64,000 bases of DNA from Symbiodinium microadriaticum. Taxonomy: Eukaryota; Sar; Dinophyceae; Suessiales; Symbiodiniaceae. A program made the translations under genes and the position numbers. Shown piece after piece: positions 1-12,449 of the stretch. The stretch lies in the NCBI GenBank assembly GCA_001939145.1, contig LSRX01000048.1, positions 1,022,808 to 1,086,807 of the forward strand. The letters are read 5' to 3'. Numbering within the stretch: position 1 is the first letter of the stretch; every line of letters starts with the position of its first letter. The notes under the pieces were generated by a model. The model made no database searches and was not told the DNA's origin. It saw only the letters and a program-made list of their open reading frames with translations.

Positions 1-3000
1 GCCTGGTGGATCATGACGGCGCGGAGCTGTGAGCCTGGCGTTCGCTTCGGTTGGGGTCGTACAGAGGGTGTCGACCGGGCTATTGGCAAGGCCTCCTCAG
101 TCTCTAAGGTCATGACCTGCAGCCTCGCTAAACATGATGCTCGTCTGCATGCACTGACTGAGCCAAGGTCGTTGTCCTCATGCTGCGGAAGTAGTCATGA
201 GTTGTCCCCCAAAGTCCGCTGCTAGGTCGGCCGTGTTAGACAACATGACGATCTATGAGGGCCGCATGGTGTTCGAATCCGAACCCTCAGGTGCTGCCCG
301 ATGACCATGCCTGCCCAAGGGCACACAGGCCGCTTCCACGGCCTGCAAGTGCCATGTTTGGAGGTGATGTCAATTAAACTCTGAAAGTCTGGGTTGTGCC
401 TTTGCAAGGGGCGCAGCAGTCACAGGGAGCTCTGAGGCAGGAAAAATAAAGTTGACAACCGGAAGGCACACCGCCATCACCATTGGAACTCCGAACACCC
501 ATCCGCCGCCACTCACGGAACTGAGACAAGAAAATGGCAGGACCGCAAATGGCATCTCCGAGCGACTTGGACTGCGTCTCGCACATCAAAACAGAGTACT
601 GTCAACAACTTGCCGTAGACCAACAAGTGAAAGACTTCTAGGTGTTTGGTGTGAGAGGCATGCTTTTAGACTCGTGATCTCGACTCCAAGCCGAACCTGT
701 GCTTGAATGTTCCTCGATGAACCCAGAAGCTGCCTTTGCAAGCACGATGGCTTCCAGAATGGACAGGGCCAGCAGTCGTCGGCACTACACCGCTCATCCT
801 CCGGATCTTGTGAATCCTGACAGCACCGCTGGAGACAGAGGCAAATAGATAGTATACGAATATCAATCGATCATTCACCCAGCACCGCTTTACCGCGGTC
901 GTGCCCCTCGTTTTGGAGGGTCAGGACCTGCGTTCCAGTCGCCAACTTTGAGCCTTGACCTCTCCATGACGCGCCGACAAACGTGCCGACAGTTGCTGTG
1001 CATTAGATTGTGCACCCTATGTCACGGCGAAGTCTTTAAACTGCCAACACTGACAGACATGGCATGGGTGTGTAGGGTCGTGAACCGAATAAGCAAGTGG
1101 TTTATGGATCCTGGCATCTTTGCGCGAGATCGCTCAAGCGTGCGTCCGCAGAGGGCGGGTTGCGCGTGAAGCATCATGAAGCCACACCACGTACTGCTGC
1201 ACCATACTTGCACAAAGTTCAATAGTGTGAGCATATGTCCTGATCTTTGCCTCCACGTGGTTCAGTTCATCCCTGTTTCACGTTCTCTTGTGGCCTCGTC
1301 TCTCCGCACGCCCTCTACATCTAAAACCCTAAGCCAGGAGTCCTAAGGCCACGACGACGACCACTACCACCCCCACGGCATGCAAACTATTGGTCCTGAT
1401 GCTGATGCTACAGATTACAACCTTCGCTCCTACCACCGATGCTGTTGCAGTATGTTGCAGTCACTTGCTCGTGCAAACCAGAATCCTGCGAAGATGAGCA
1501 ACATGACGAGCTTTCGTCGCATCCGGACTCTATCTCCTCGCATGACACCGTAAAGGATGAGGTTGAAAGGCATTTCTGTTGAGGGTCCGGGCTTATGCTG
1601 AAAGCCTCCCGTCCTCGCTCTCCTGCTGACGGATGAGCTGTCCCGTGAGGAGGTCGCCCTGCAACCGTTCGCCGGTCAAGGCTGCACACGTAGCGTAGCA
1701 TGCGTAGTGAGATAAAATTGGAAGTAGCGCTGCGCGATGCCCCTGCTGAAACACCTCCGCACACTCGCTTACAAGCATGCATTTTCAATGATAACACAGA
1801 GGCTGCATGACCTGCCCATTGTCACCGAAAAGGACAAAGTCGTACTCCTCGTAGAGTGCCTCGAAGGGCAACTTGGGTCGACTGGCGCCTATATGCTAGA
1901 AGCAGTTCGAATCTGTAGACAGCCGCCGAGCAACTTGCGGCAAGTTCGCGAACATGTTTGCTCTGCGTCTGTCTCACCTAAACCCAGCGACTTCTCTGAG
2001 GGCACAACCTTGAACTTCCAGTAGCACTCGGCCTTCCTTTCTCCAACATCCCGCCAGCCATGAGCTGAAATGAAAAAAGCCTCCAATCTGGTTTTGGTTG
2101 GGTTTTCAGGTGTTGATGGGACTTGTTCTTGCAGCCTGGCGTGCTGCTTCGGGACGGGGCGATCGGGATTTAAAAGGCTCTCCGAGTTTAGAAAAAAGGG
2201 TGAGAGTGGAATACACACTGCAAACCATGGATTTCCATCCGTGGGTGGCTTTTGCATCCGGTGGTAGTATATTGGATTGTAGCTTCCGCGATCGGGTCCG
2301 AATGTAATGGGGGTCTTCCAAAACTAACGGAGATGTCCTATCAAGAACTATCACAGAGCCTGGGGCACATACAGCACTGTCCATGCTATTTGGGCAGTGT
2401 CCTGGTCGGGGCATGCCAGGTTCTGAATCAACGAGACAGTGCTGTCGGGACGGTTCAATCGAGCGTAGGTTAGAGACTACTCCCGGCAACCGACTAAGGG
2501 CGCAGCACTGGTCAGCGGATGCAAACAGACAGAGTGACCAAGACATCTTCTTTCGTGCTCCACCGTGAGCTACCACGTACAACCCGCCGGGCACACCGCC
2601 CGAAACCCGGTGCCGGTGCCAAGGTGCGCACTGCTCAGGCGCCCCATGACAGGGGAAGTCGACGTCAGGACCTGCATGACCTCTCGTCGACGAGTGCTCC
2701 CACCCGTGTCCAGCCCTCAGCCCGCGACCCCTTCACAGGCTCCATGCAAGGAGAGGTCGACGCCCTGGACCACATGTTATTGGCGGGCGCCTGTGCCTTG
2801 GACGGCCTGGTCTGGAGGCCGCAGGGCGAAGCAAAGGCGAGGTGGGCCGCATCGGCGACCCGAGCTTTCTAAGTGCCGTTGAAAACGTCGACGAAGTGAC
2901 TGCACCGGGTCGGCCGCCCTGTTGAAGTTCCAGACGCTGGCCGACAGGAGGAAGGTTCCAGTGGCCTGGCACGGTGCTAGGACAACGATGTCGCCAAGAA

Positions 3001-5862
3001 AGTGGTTGTTGGTAGGCACACCGCAAAACCCCCATCATCGTGGCGTTGTGGCCCGAGCACACCAATCCTATCCCCGACGAAGCTTCAGGTGGGCGGCAAA
3101 ACAATCGCCCAACCCGGGGATCGCCCACGTCTTCACACCAGCGGCCGGGGGCAGCACAAGCGCCGACGACCCTGCCTAGAGGCGAGACGCCTATAGAGGT
3201 CTTGGCCGCCACCTAGGCGGAGTTCTCCTTGAGCGCAAGCGCTCGATGCCCACCGGCCGGGCATAGAGCCCGTGGTCCGGGCTTTCCAGCCCGGGGCGGC
3301 CCGAACCCAGCACATCTGAAACTTTCGTGAGGTCTTTGGCAGCGGAGTAGGCGGCCGAGGATACCGTAGAAGCCGCTGCCCGGCACTCCGCTTCCTCCAC
3401 CGACGCCGTGGCGATGAAGGTGTGAATAAAGTCTAGCTGTCGGTCTGGATGCGAGGAAGTAGTAGAAGGCGGAGACGGCGATGTAGTGCCGCCCGCCACA
3501 TCGAGGCCAGCCGCCTCGGCGAAGTCCAGTGGCGAAGTCCGCCCAGGCGGCGTCCTGCTCGAAGGAGGCGCCGGTGAATGCCATGATCTCACGGCGAGGC
3601 GAAGGGAGATGGGGAGTCGAAATTTGGGCGGTCGAGCCGGAGGGCTGCCGCATGCGCTTGTTCCTACGTGCATGAATGCACTACGCAGCAAACCCGCAAT
3701 GTATGTGCGGTCAAGTCAAAGTTAACACAGTTATCCTTAATAAACCCTGCCCTAAGAATCCCCCCTCTTTGAATCCCGAGCTTCGAGCTGAACTTCTTTT
3801 CTAAAAGCCCGTCGCGCAAATCTCGCACAAAGTCCTCAGAAGCTTGAATGCCGGCCTTGGCAACGGCGAACAGGCCTAGAGCTAACGAGCCGGGCAGCAG
3901 AGAGGGAACCTGGGCGATGAAGCTGTGGCAATTCTGGAGCCGAAGGATTACAAGCTCGTTCTAGACTCTAGACTACTCAGCTTTACTTTAGCCTGCTTTA
4001 CATCGAGCGGCAAAGCAAGTGACGCGGCGCGTTGGACGAGGTTTTGTCTACACGTGGTGGCTTTCTGCTGCTTGCGAGTGACTTCACGAATCAACCCAAC
4101 TAGCAGCTAGCATCAACTACCCATGCACAGACATGCCCTGTGAGGATCCCCCACCCCCCCAAAGCGAAACGAAGATGAGACGGTCATGGACAGAACCATG
4201 ACAAACGCAGCCAAAATAACGAAAATAACATAAAGCCACCCAGCCACCCACCCACAAACACCCACACACACACACACACCGCTGCAATCAACTTCAAGCC
4301 TGAGTCATGTTGGTTTTTCCTGTACACACGATTACACGCATGACTTGCGGGAGGGTCTAAGCTGCGATCAGACTTTGAGCGGCTGAACGCTAGCCCATGT
4401 CGGCAAAAGGGGAGCAAGTCTTGTCGAAAGACCTTGCGCAACTCTATCGGAAGACCACACGACGTTTAGCGTCAGCCTCGGCAGTGGCATCAGGCTAGCC
4501 TGCCTGCATGCCGATGCCTAGAAACATGTGTAAGAACACCACAGCTTTTCGGCCATAGAGGCAACGAGAAACCCGAGACTGTCGGAGGCCGTGCAGCCGT
4601 CACTACCGGCGGTCTCTGGGAGGCAACCCAGTGGACGAAGACAACTCGGATCTGTCAACCGAGTTTCACAAGAGCTGGGCTCCTGGAAAAGTGAAGGGAA
4701 GCCCGTGCCGCAAGACTGCCCGAGTGCCGGGTCTATAGCTGAGACAAGACCCGCAATCCTTTATGTTCTAACGGTGACTTAGACGCGATATCAAGAGGAA
4801 ACCGACCCCGATGCAGTATGCGTTTGCCGGCACTGCACAACTACAGTGGACCTAGCTGCACTCACACTCTTGGTTTGGTGAGTTGTCAGCTCCATCCATC
4901 CCTAACGGCTTAACGAATCCGACCTTGTTCTTCTGCTACCAAGTGCAACGAGGCTATCAGAAGAAAAAGCGTTGGAGGAGCTGAGCAGTACGCACTTCAA
5001 AAAGCAAAGCACATGCGCACAGCCATCCAGGAATTTAAGTATCGAAAGGTGCACCAGGCTCCCTTTATCCTATCTCCCTTTGATCAACATGCATAGTGTG
5101 CCCAAGGGGTCCCAGGAAGCCTGAAACTCTCGTGAGAGAAGTTTTGTATATAAACAAGCAGTCACCACACCGTCCATGTAGGTATGCGGTGGATGATCTG
5201 CTCCATCTGCTTCACTGCCCAGATAGTTTACCACTACTACCAACCAAGCTGAGGCACTAGAGGATTCGACAAGCATACTCGGGAATCCGTTTCGTAAGTT
5301 GTAGGCTTCTGGGTCAGGGTGCAAGCGTCTCGCACTTGTCGTTAAGAGTTAAGAGTAGCATCGACAAGATGTCGCGATTTCTGCTCTTCGATGAGAATCA
5401 CACGTACTGAAGGTGCTAATGCAGATGCGATGTAAATAGAACGGCGATTCGTTATTCTGCGCAGACTCGGCAGTGTTCCATTCGCATTCCGTGTGATTGA
5501 TCGAGAGCAATGCATGTGAATTTGTGTCAGTTCCCTGTCGCAGAGGCCGACAGCCAGGCCACGAGTCGTGACCACGAGGGATACGCGCTCGATGCTGTCA
5601 TGGTGCTTTTCTTGTGGTTACGTCTTCTGTGCTGAACCTACACTTTGTTCAAATCCTCAGGCCTTAAGTCATCCTCTATGCTACATGACCACCATGGACA
5701 GCTTCGAATCGCAGAAAGAATCACTCGCAGGGCTCGTCCGGTATTCCCTTTTCGAACCTGCGGTAAAGTAGCAAGAAAACTCGGAGATGCAGCATGTTTA
5801 ATTATTCTAGGACCGTCCCCTCAATGTGCAGGAGATCTGCCCGATGATGTTCGTCGATTAGT
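1..5862. other. Stretch without a recognisable gene
   Basis: No protein family motif was recognised on either strand. The part from about 2500 to 3700 is richer in GC than its surroundings and is open in several frames on both strands, as GC-rich DNA often is. The most protein-like frame there is minus 3191-3691, with an amphipathic stretch near its middle, but no start, splice pattern or family could be supported. A short CA microsatellite lies near 4262-4278. The rest looks like unique intergenic or intron sequence. Confidence 0.5.
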
Positions 5863-6657
5863 CTAAGCACACCGGCAAGATGTGGCCCTCAGGTCGCGGA
5901 GGCTCATGGTGTTCCACCGTCCGGACAAAATCTCGAGCACCATGCGGTGAGAGCCAAACTGGTTCGATACATGAGCTATGTCCAACGCAGTTTGACCGGT
6001 CGAGCTCTTCTTGGACAAATCCGCCCCTTCTCGAAGAAGGGCTTGTACCATGTGAGCATCTCCCTGCTGCGCTGCAACATGGAGCGGGTACACCGATTCC
6101 GAGAGCAACCTGAAACCCGAGCGGGAGCGCGGTGCATTGACTCCAGCGAAGTGGTTCCTCGTCAAGAAGTCAACGATCACCTCACGTCGCTCTGAACGAA
6201 TTCGCTCGCGGCGGGCACGGACCGCGAGCTTGCGGAACGAGCTGGTTGAATTGACCTTTCGCATCATTGGCTCCTCAGGAAGACCGGCTCCCCCGAACTC
6301 TTCCATCGACTCGTCAAACCATGGGTCGATGTTGCCTTGGCCGGCAACGGAGTCTTCCGTCATGACGGACAGATTAAAGTCCGTCTCGTCCAAGGCTGTG
6401 GAACCACCGTCCGGCATCGAACTTAGTTTTTCTGAGCCTGTCGGAAAGATCTCATCCGACTCATCCGGCACGCCTTCGTCTTTGAGGTCCAGGTCTGGGT
6501 GCGTAGGCGACTTCAGATTGGCGAGCATGCTCCAAGAAAAATCTTGTCCATCTCCAGACAGAAGGGCATCGGGTCGAGCTGGAGCGGTCAAGGCTCCAAG
6601 ACTCATCTTGTCCATCTCCAGAGAGCGCGCTGGAGCGGTCAAGGAGCACACAAACAT
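5863..6657 (-). CDS. Ankyrin repeat protein, 264 aa, single open exon
   Basis: The frame opens with an ATG at 6657 and gives 264 residues without an intron. Residues 188-246 hold two ankyrin-type units: YPLHVAAQQGDAHMVQALL with GADLSKKSSTGQTALDIA, then a second helix pair ending VLEILSGR. This arrangement, with the GSHR segment before the last helix, is one I associate with dinoflagellate ankyrin proteins. The first 150 residues are acidic and serine-rich, then a basic patch (RKLAVRARRERIRSERR) precedes the ankyrin part. Ankyrin units bind other proteins, and no catalytic domain is visible. Residues 6-10 and 23-28 share LTAPA because of a DNA duplication in the 5' end of the gene. The true start could be the later methionine 15 or 18, or an upstream exon. 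The 3' end after LSGR has little ankyrin character and may be misread past a splice donor. Confidence 0.7.
   Translation of the reverse strand: MFVCSLTAPARSLEMDKMSLGALTAPARPDALLSGDGQDFSWSMLANLKSPTHPDLDLKDEGVPDESDEIFPTGSEKLSSMPDGGSTALDETDFNLSVMTEDSVAGQGNIDPWFDESMEEFGGAGLPEEPMMRKVNSTSSFRKLAVRARRERIRSERREVIVDFLTRNHFAGVNAPRSRSGFRLLSESVYPLHVAAQQGDAHMVQALLREGADLSKKSSTGQTALDIAHVSNQFGSHRMVLEILSGRWNTMSLRDLRATSCRCA
6541..6644. repeat. Imperfect tandem duplication inside the ankyrin gene
   Basis: A unit starting atcttgtccatctccaga and ending ctggagcggtcaagg occurs at 6541-6593 and again at 6605-6644. The second copy is 13 bases shorter in its middle. It lies in the coding region for the N-terminus of the ankyrin protein and makes LTAPA occur twice there. 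Confidence 0.8.
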
Positions 6658-8040
6658 GTCGGGGAAGGACCCGCACTACACATTAGTAGTCTAGAAGTCC
6701 AATGTCGCTTCCCATCTTCAATGGATCCAGACACTACCTGGTTCACCTCTTTGTAGCCATGAGTTGTACATGTTCTGGCCACACTTCCTTAAACCAACAG
6801 TGAGCCCTTGAACCCGACAGAGTGCTCAACTCGGGCGGACGGCATCAGACCCTTCCTCCCCAGAGAACGCAAAGCTCGTTCGGAAGCTGGGCTTGGTTCG
6901 AGGTTTGAGGAGCTCTATCGGCCGAGGACCACTCATCCTACACCCACGACGCATTGACTGCACAAATACGACGTGCCGACACTTCTCCGAAAGTGAGGTG
7001 CATCGTTGACACCTTCCGCCTACAATGGCAAACTTAATCTGATGGTTTTCAGTCTTCAGCTGGATTCGGACTTTGGAAGTTTCTGTCGTTTCTGTTGCTG
7101 ATCATTGTCGGCCTGCTCGAGCTGTCGGAAATGGAAAGCAGACTGACTACAGGGAGATTGGGAGGAACCACGGCTTACATGACGACTCGCAAGCGTAGCC
7201 ATCCGATTGAGCACCCGGCGCAGTGCAGCTGCCCTGGCACTGTCGAATTTACAGAACGTCTCCGGGAGCATCATTGTGCGCAGTCATTTGCGCCCTGCCT
7301 GTCGAATAGAGCTCCTTGAACTTGTGGAAGCTCTGGCGGGTGGCATGGCACTCACAAGCAAAATGTCAAAAACTTGCCAACAAAAACATGACAAATGCAC
7401 ATGGACCCTGCATAGTACGGACAGTTCCGGAAATTCTTGATGATGATGATGATGGTGAATCATCATCATGCTGTTGCGAGTTCTTATACTGTTCACTTGT
7501 CATCCACCCATCTATGTTTGCACGTACCTTTCTTGTTATATATCTAGCAATCTCGCCGTCTAGCCAGCTATCTCTGTATGTCTATATTCTGTATGTCCTA
7601 TGTCAGCCTATGTCCTATGTCTGCTTGTCAGTCTCGAAGCTCGTTTTTCACGAAGGCCAATGCTTTCGCGCACGGGAACATGTAAGCTAGCTCATGCCTT
7701 TCTCTAAAACCTGTAAATTCGGAGCATACAGGATCCGACAATCATGCACAAGGTGTTGATGGTGGACGTGATCACGAATTTCATCATGGTAGCAGCATCG
7801 ATAATGTGACAACATGCCTGGTGTGGAGCGGTTCCGTCTGTTTCACATGTTGTAATGCTGTCCGGAAATGTCGATGCCCACCTTGTTCTCAGCCAGGTCC
7901 TGCAGCTCTCTATTTCGGAGTTCCCAATCCCGTGATTTGGCTTCAATGCCTCCGGTTTCGGACATTAGGGTCATTAGGGTAAACAGCAGTTAAATGTTCA
8001 ACGGCCAAGGGGTGCCAGGACTTTACCGTACGGATCTCAA
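6658..8040. other. Intergenic stretch without a recognisable gene
   Basis: No family motif was seen. A short GAT/ATC tract lies at about 7438-7470. The small frames have no protein-like composition. The right end grades into the trinucleotide array that starts near 8041. Confidence 0.5.
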
Positions 8041-8284
8041 GCAGCAGCACCAGCAACAGCAGAGGCAGCGGCAGCAGTCGCTGTCGTCGTCGTAGCATAG
8101 TCGAGTCTAGTAGTAGCGTCGTTGTCGCAGTCATGGTCGTGATATTAGCAGCAGTAGCGGTGGTGGCAGCAGCAGCAGGAGTCGTAGCAGTAGTAGTATA
8201 GTGGTAGTGGTAGTGGTAGTGGTAGTTCTAGTAGTTGTAGTAGTAGTCATCGTCGTCGTCGTCGTAGTCGTAGTAGTCGTCGTC

Positions 8285-8315
<31 letters not shown>

Positions 8316-8405
8316 GAGCAGCAGCAGCAGGACGAGTAGTAGTAGTAGTCGTCGTCGTCGTAGTCGTATTAGTCGTAGTAGTAGTAGCAGCAGCAGCAGC
8401 AGCAG

Positions 8406-8447
<42 letters not shown>

Positions 8448-8716
8448 GTGTAGCAGTAGCAGTAGCAGTACCCATAGCCGTAGCAGTAGTGTGTGTCAGT
8501 ATTGTTTTTGGATATTATGATTGTTCGTAGTAGTCGTCGTAATAGTACATAGTACGTGGTACGTGGTAGGTAGTAGGTAGTAGTGGTAGTAGTGGTAGTA
8601 GTGGTAGTATAGTAGTAGTAGCAGCAGCAGCAGCAGGAGTAGTAGTAGTGGTAGATATTCTTATTCTTATTATTATTCTTAGTAGTAGTAGTAGTAGTAG
8701 TAGTAGCAGCAGTAGC

Positions 8717-8751
<35 letters not shown>

Positions 8752-8860
8752 AGTAGCAGCAGCAGGTGTCGCTGCTTGTGCAGCGGCTGCTGATAATACT
8801 ATCATGATGGTGATGATGCTGTTGGTTGTTGTCGTGGAGATGGTGGTTGCATAGCCACCA
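8041..8860. repeat. Long impure trinucleotide array (GTA/GTC/GCA)
   Basis: About 0.8 kb consists almost wholly of triplets related to GTA, GTC and GCA, read on the plus strand as runs of gta, gtc, gtg and gca. Because the period is exactly three, the array is open for long distances in several frames on both strands and would encode runs of one residue (Val, Ser or Ala on plus; Thr, Tyr or Leu on minus). This is what a microsatellite does, not evidence for a protein. The array is broken near 8500-8590 by ordinary sequence. Confidence 0.95.
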
Positions 8861-10464
8861 GCACATCTATGTACCACTTTTCGGTTGCCACCGTTGCTAC
8901 AATTGCTTCACGCGCTAGCCCATGTCCTTGTAAAGATGTGGCCTCGCCGAAAGGAAGACCAAGTTGCACGAGGCAACATCTGGTGACCAGTCCCTGCGGC
9001 AGCATAGCTTTTGAAACCACGGTGGTCAAGCCAAAGACCCCTTTATGCACCTTGCAATCGTGCATCCGGCACCTTGACGCATTACTGTAAATCAACTTGA
9101 CAGGTTCCCAGGCTTGAGGCAATACAGGCTTCAAAATGAAACCCCAAGCTTTGGAAACAGGCCAAGCAGAGGTGCAACTATCATGTCAAGTTTTGGGTCA
9201 CTAGAATAATGGCTCGGGGTACGTCCTTCCATCCTCTTGCAGTCTGCTTAGAGGCATCTTTGGATGCTGCTCCTTTAACTCAACACTCGAGCTATGCAAG
9301 TCAAAAGATCTTCGACAATAACGCTGAAACATTCAGATTTGTTTAGGATTCGGCTGGGGTTCATTGACTTTTGGTGAGGTGGGTTTCCGGTAACGCAAGT
9401 ACCGAAAACGATTGCGTGAACCAGATAGAAGCAGCCCTCGCTATTTACAGCAACTCGAACCAAGACAAAGTTGAGCAGTGGTGTGGGAGCAGGAGTAAGT
9501 AGCACGAGTACCACAATCAAATTGACGTGTACAGCTCCCGATGTACCTGCCGCAACCATTCCACCTCCCCATTGCAAGAAAGAGCCAAACTCCACAATGC
9601 CCTCCCCAAGAACATTCGCCTGTCCAGAGCTTTGAACAAAGCAGCGCAGCCAGGGTAGACCATGTGCTGAGGTATCCTGGGATGTTGTTATACCTTCAGC
9701 CAGCCTTTGCATTGCAGTCTTCACCCCCTTGTCCAGAGCTATATATTTACTCGGATTTATGTCACTTTCGCTCCGTGTAAAGGACGAATGCAACACGTGC
9801 TTTGTCATGTCATCACTAATTGCCACATGCCCTGCAGATGCTGGGGCCGCAGCATGATATTGCCAGTCTGACCGTTGTTGTGGTAGCGACGGCAATTTCT
9901 CGATGTAACGTCGTCGTCGGGCGTCGCTGCTGCTACTCTAATTGTTTGTCGGGGCTGTTGTAGTTGCGGCGGTAGTGGTTGTTGTTCTGTGGACCAGTGA
10001 ACACCATAGCTTCTCATGGTTATGAATAACAGCAAGAGCAGTGCAACCTTGCCGGCGGTGCCGGACTGATCTGCTACTGCTTTCTCAAGCATGCTCTTAA
10101 CGACCAAGTTGACATCTTGCACCAGGCTCAAATATGCTCACATTGTTATGATGCCGGAATGCCGGGATTGTAGATCATAGGTGTAATTAGAGGTCTGTGT
10201 AAACCACAAAGTTACTTGCTGCGGGTTTTCGCCATGACCATCATGAGCAGCCATTCAAGGCAACGCTTGAATTGCAGCCCAGGCACCGATCGTCACAACC
10301 TGTGCACGGTGGCAGCGCGAGGGGTCTTAGCTTGCGAGCCGACTACTGCAAAGGTACCTGCCGGGAACTTGCCGCCACTGCAAAGTAGGGTGTCATCGAT
10401 GTCGCTAAGAACCTTCGGTGGCGGAGTAGCATTGAACACTGACTTAACCTTTGCTGTTCATGTG
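8861..10464. other. Stretch with one 206-residue anonymous open frame
   Basis: Minus 9275-9895 is open for 206 codons. Its middle (near 9450-9560) would encode a hydrophobic stretch rich in Val and Leu that could span a membrane. No family is recognised, no flanking splice signals are convincing, and the frame may be chance. Nothing else was supported. Confidence 0.35.
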
Positions 10465-10985
10465 CTCCCTCTCTCTCTCTCGCTTGCTTGCACTTGGGCA
10501 CAGGGAAAGGAGTCCCCTGCACCCTGCGCTCTCGCGCTACGCCACTGCCCGAGTTCGGGTGTGACACTTCCAAGGTTCAGCCCTGTGTGTCGCGAATTGG
10601 CCCCTAGCCCCGATGACTGCGTCCCATGCTCTAGTCAACCCTATACTGGCCTGGGCCAACTTGCGTGTGCTGAGCCTTTCTCTGTGCGGGATTTCCGCGG
10701 CTCCCGGGCATCTCGCTCGCTCTCTCGCTCCTCTTCTCTGCTGACTTCACTTCTTTCTTACATTGGGCTTGGTGTTCTATCTCTTTCTCTCTTTGCTTTG
10801 CTTGGCTAAAGCCGAGGGCAGTCCCCTCAACCCGCGCTCCAGGCGCTACCCCATCCACCATTTTGGTCGAGGGGCTTGGCTGTACGCTGGTTTCGCGGAC
10901 CGTCTGGGAGACTGGACTGCCCCCGTGGAGGCAGGTCAGCTTCAAAGAAAGAGTGTGTGTGTGTGTGTGTGCGAGGTGAAAGAAA
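10465..10985. repeat. CT-tract plus GC-rich hairpin units, two copies
   Basis: Two units of a family that recurs at 34505-35330 and 56640-57190. Each has a CT-rich tract followed by a GC-rich block of the type agtcccctcaacccgcgc then gcgctacccc. The first unit is at about 10468-10560. The second, at about 10780-10880, continues into a stem with ccatccaccattttgg in its centre (10849-10874). A (TG)n microsatellite follows at about 10952-10970. The GC block is nearly self-complementary, so each unit should fold. No coding function is suggested. Confidence 0.75.
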
Positions 10986-11665
10986 ACGTGCTCTGATGGC
11001 CCCGCAAGCCGCGTGCTTGCTGCAGGCACGCCATTCTAGGGTTCAAGGAAAGTTTGGTGAGTGTCCCCTCATCACAAATTGAAGTTAGGACAAACATGAG
11101 TGAAAGTCGCCTCTCCTACGTTTGAGCGTAAGGCAGCAGGTTTGTGCACGGATGCCGGGTCCCCCGGCACTTGCAAAAGCTGGTCCAGCTATGTACGTTC
11201 AAAAACTGGTGGCCACGTGGTTCATTTGCCGTTCGTCTGCATCTCTTGGTGTTCATGAAGGGCGGAGGTTTGTAACCCTTCTCATGCCCTTTCGTTCCCC
11301 CTCTGGCTGAGGTTCCTCCACGTAATTTGTGGATCTCATTCTTTGGATCCTTGCCACTTTCACTGAGATGCCCTGGTTGGCGTCCTCCTCACAGCGAAGC
11401 GGCTCTTCGGCGTCTCGGCCTCGATACCTTCCAGGGAAAGGTAGTCGGTCATCGACTTGCCCTGGTGCTCCGGGTCCTCGTCCAAGTCCAGGTTCGGGTG
11501 GATCGCCTCTTGGTCCGCTGCGTCGTGGGCCCCTGTGAGCCTAAATTTAGCGGCGGAGTGGCCTCAAGCCGCCCCCGCTCAGGGAAAACCTCCAGGCCTG
11601 GAAGGGCCACTCCCGAGTCCTCGCCCCGTGCACAAAAACCTTGAAGTACCACAAGCAACCCCAAC

Positions 11666-11765
11666 ATATATATATATATATATATATATATCACGACTTA
11701 GCTCAGACTCCTTGGGTTGCCCCTCGGTTCTCGTTCTCTCTCTCTGTCTCTCTCTCTCTCACTCG
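11666..11765. repeat. (TA)n and CT-rich microsatellites
   Basis: An uninterrupted TA run covers 11666-11691. A CT-rich tract with TCTCTC runs follows at about 11735-11762. No gene is associated with them. Confidence 0.9.
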
Positions 11766-11840
11766 CTGGCTCTGTGACGCCTCAACAAATAAATGGACCT
11801 TCAAACTTGCTGCCTGTTGCGACCTGCTGCGTTCGGGACT

Positions 11841-12446
11841 TCAGCCTGTCCCCGCTCTCCCGAGTTGAAATAATCTCGGTCGCAGTTGGCCTTGATGCCC
11901 ACCGCTCCGCCGGCTTGCCTCCTGTGCGGCGACACATGTGCTGTCGACATGCAGTAGTCTAGGTGGGAGAGGCCCTGTCCTGGCGATGCACGACTGCGTG
12001 TGGATATGGCTGAGAACCTCCCGGGAGAACCGAAGAAGCTGGGACACAGGACCGGCAGTCAAACAAGCAGTCTTGGAACAGCCCCTTTGCACCGGACCTG
12101 ATCGCGGGCGCTTGAATCCTTGATGTCGACGTACACCAATTTGTACAAGCTGTTGTAGTCTCCAGTGCCTGGGAGGTGAACCGCTACACCAGCGCTGCCG
12201 GCAACCGAATTGACGCAAGTGACAAGTGCGCGGCTGAGCGGTAAGAAACAAGTGAGAGATCCTGGAAAGTCGCGCATTTGGAGCCAAGACTCTGTCCAAA
12301 AAGCCTTTCAACTCCGTCAGTTCTGCAGCCTTGCAGCTCTGGATCAGATCCTTGGTGCGCATCTCTCTGCAAAGCATGCGTTGAGCTTCCCAAATCACGA
12401 GCCTTAAGGCCGTGTTTGTAACCCACAAACACGGCCAAATACCCAA
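11841..12446 (-). CDS. Possible exons of an unrecognised minus-strand gene
   Basis: This minus frame is open for about 200 codons. Its first third (about 12280-12440) reads like real protein, with helical segments such as RLVIWEAQRMLCREMR and AELTELKGFLDRVL. Around 12090-12260 a different minus frame looks better, containing VAVHLPGTGDYNSLYKLVYV. A frame change between two good-looking stretches is what a short intron would give. No family was recognised and no splice junction could be fixed, so this is a weak candidate for a gene of unknown function. It lies in the same direction as all identified genes here. Confidence 0.3.
   Translation of the reverse strand: MGIWPCLWVTNTALRLVIWEAQRMLCREMRTKDLIQSCKAAELTELKGFLDRVLAPNARLSRISHLFLTAQPRTCHLRQFGCRQRWCSGSPPRHWRLQQLVQIGVRRHQGFKRPRSGPVQRGCSKTACLTAGPVSQLLRFSREVLSHIHTQSCIARTGPLPPRLLHVDSTCVAAQEASRRSGGHQGQLRPRLFQLGRAGTG
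12408..12436. other. Perfect 12-bp stem hairpin
   Basis: ggccgtgtttgt at 12408-12419 and acaaacacggcc at 12425-12436 are exact reverse complements around a 5-base loop. There is no T-run after it on either strand, and it lies in the weak candidate gene, so no role is assigned. Confidence 0.85.
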
Positions 12447-12449
12447 TGC

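Noticed and set aside
2500-3700. GC-rich block with overlapping open frames as a retrotransposon or gene
   Set aside because: No reverse transcriptase, integrase, gag or other motif. High GC alone explains the lack of stops.
8131-8866. Several open frames of 100-165 codons across the trinucleotide array, in both directions
   Set aside because: They encode only runs of Thr, Tyr, Val, Ser or Ala and exist because the repeat has a period of three.
10849-10874. CCATTTTGGTCGAGG in a CT-hairpin unit as a spliced leader relic
   Set aside because: It matches the leader only in CCATTTTGG and a few other bases, and the sister units replace it with CCATTTTGTTGGAGG paired in a stem, so it belongs to the hairpin repeat.
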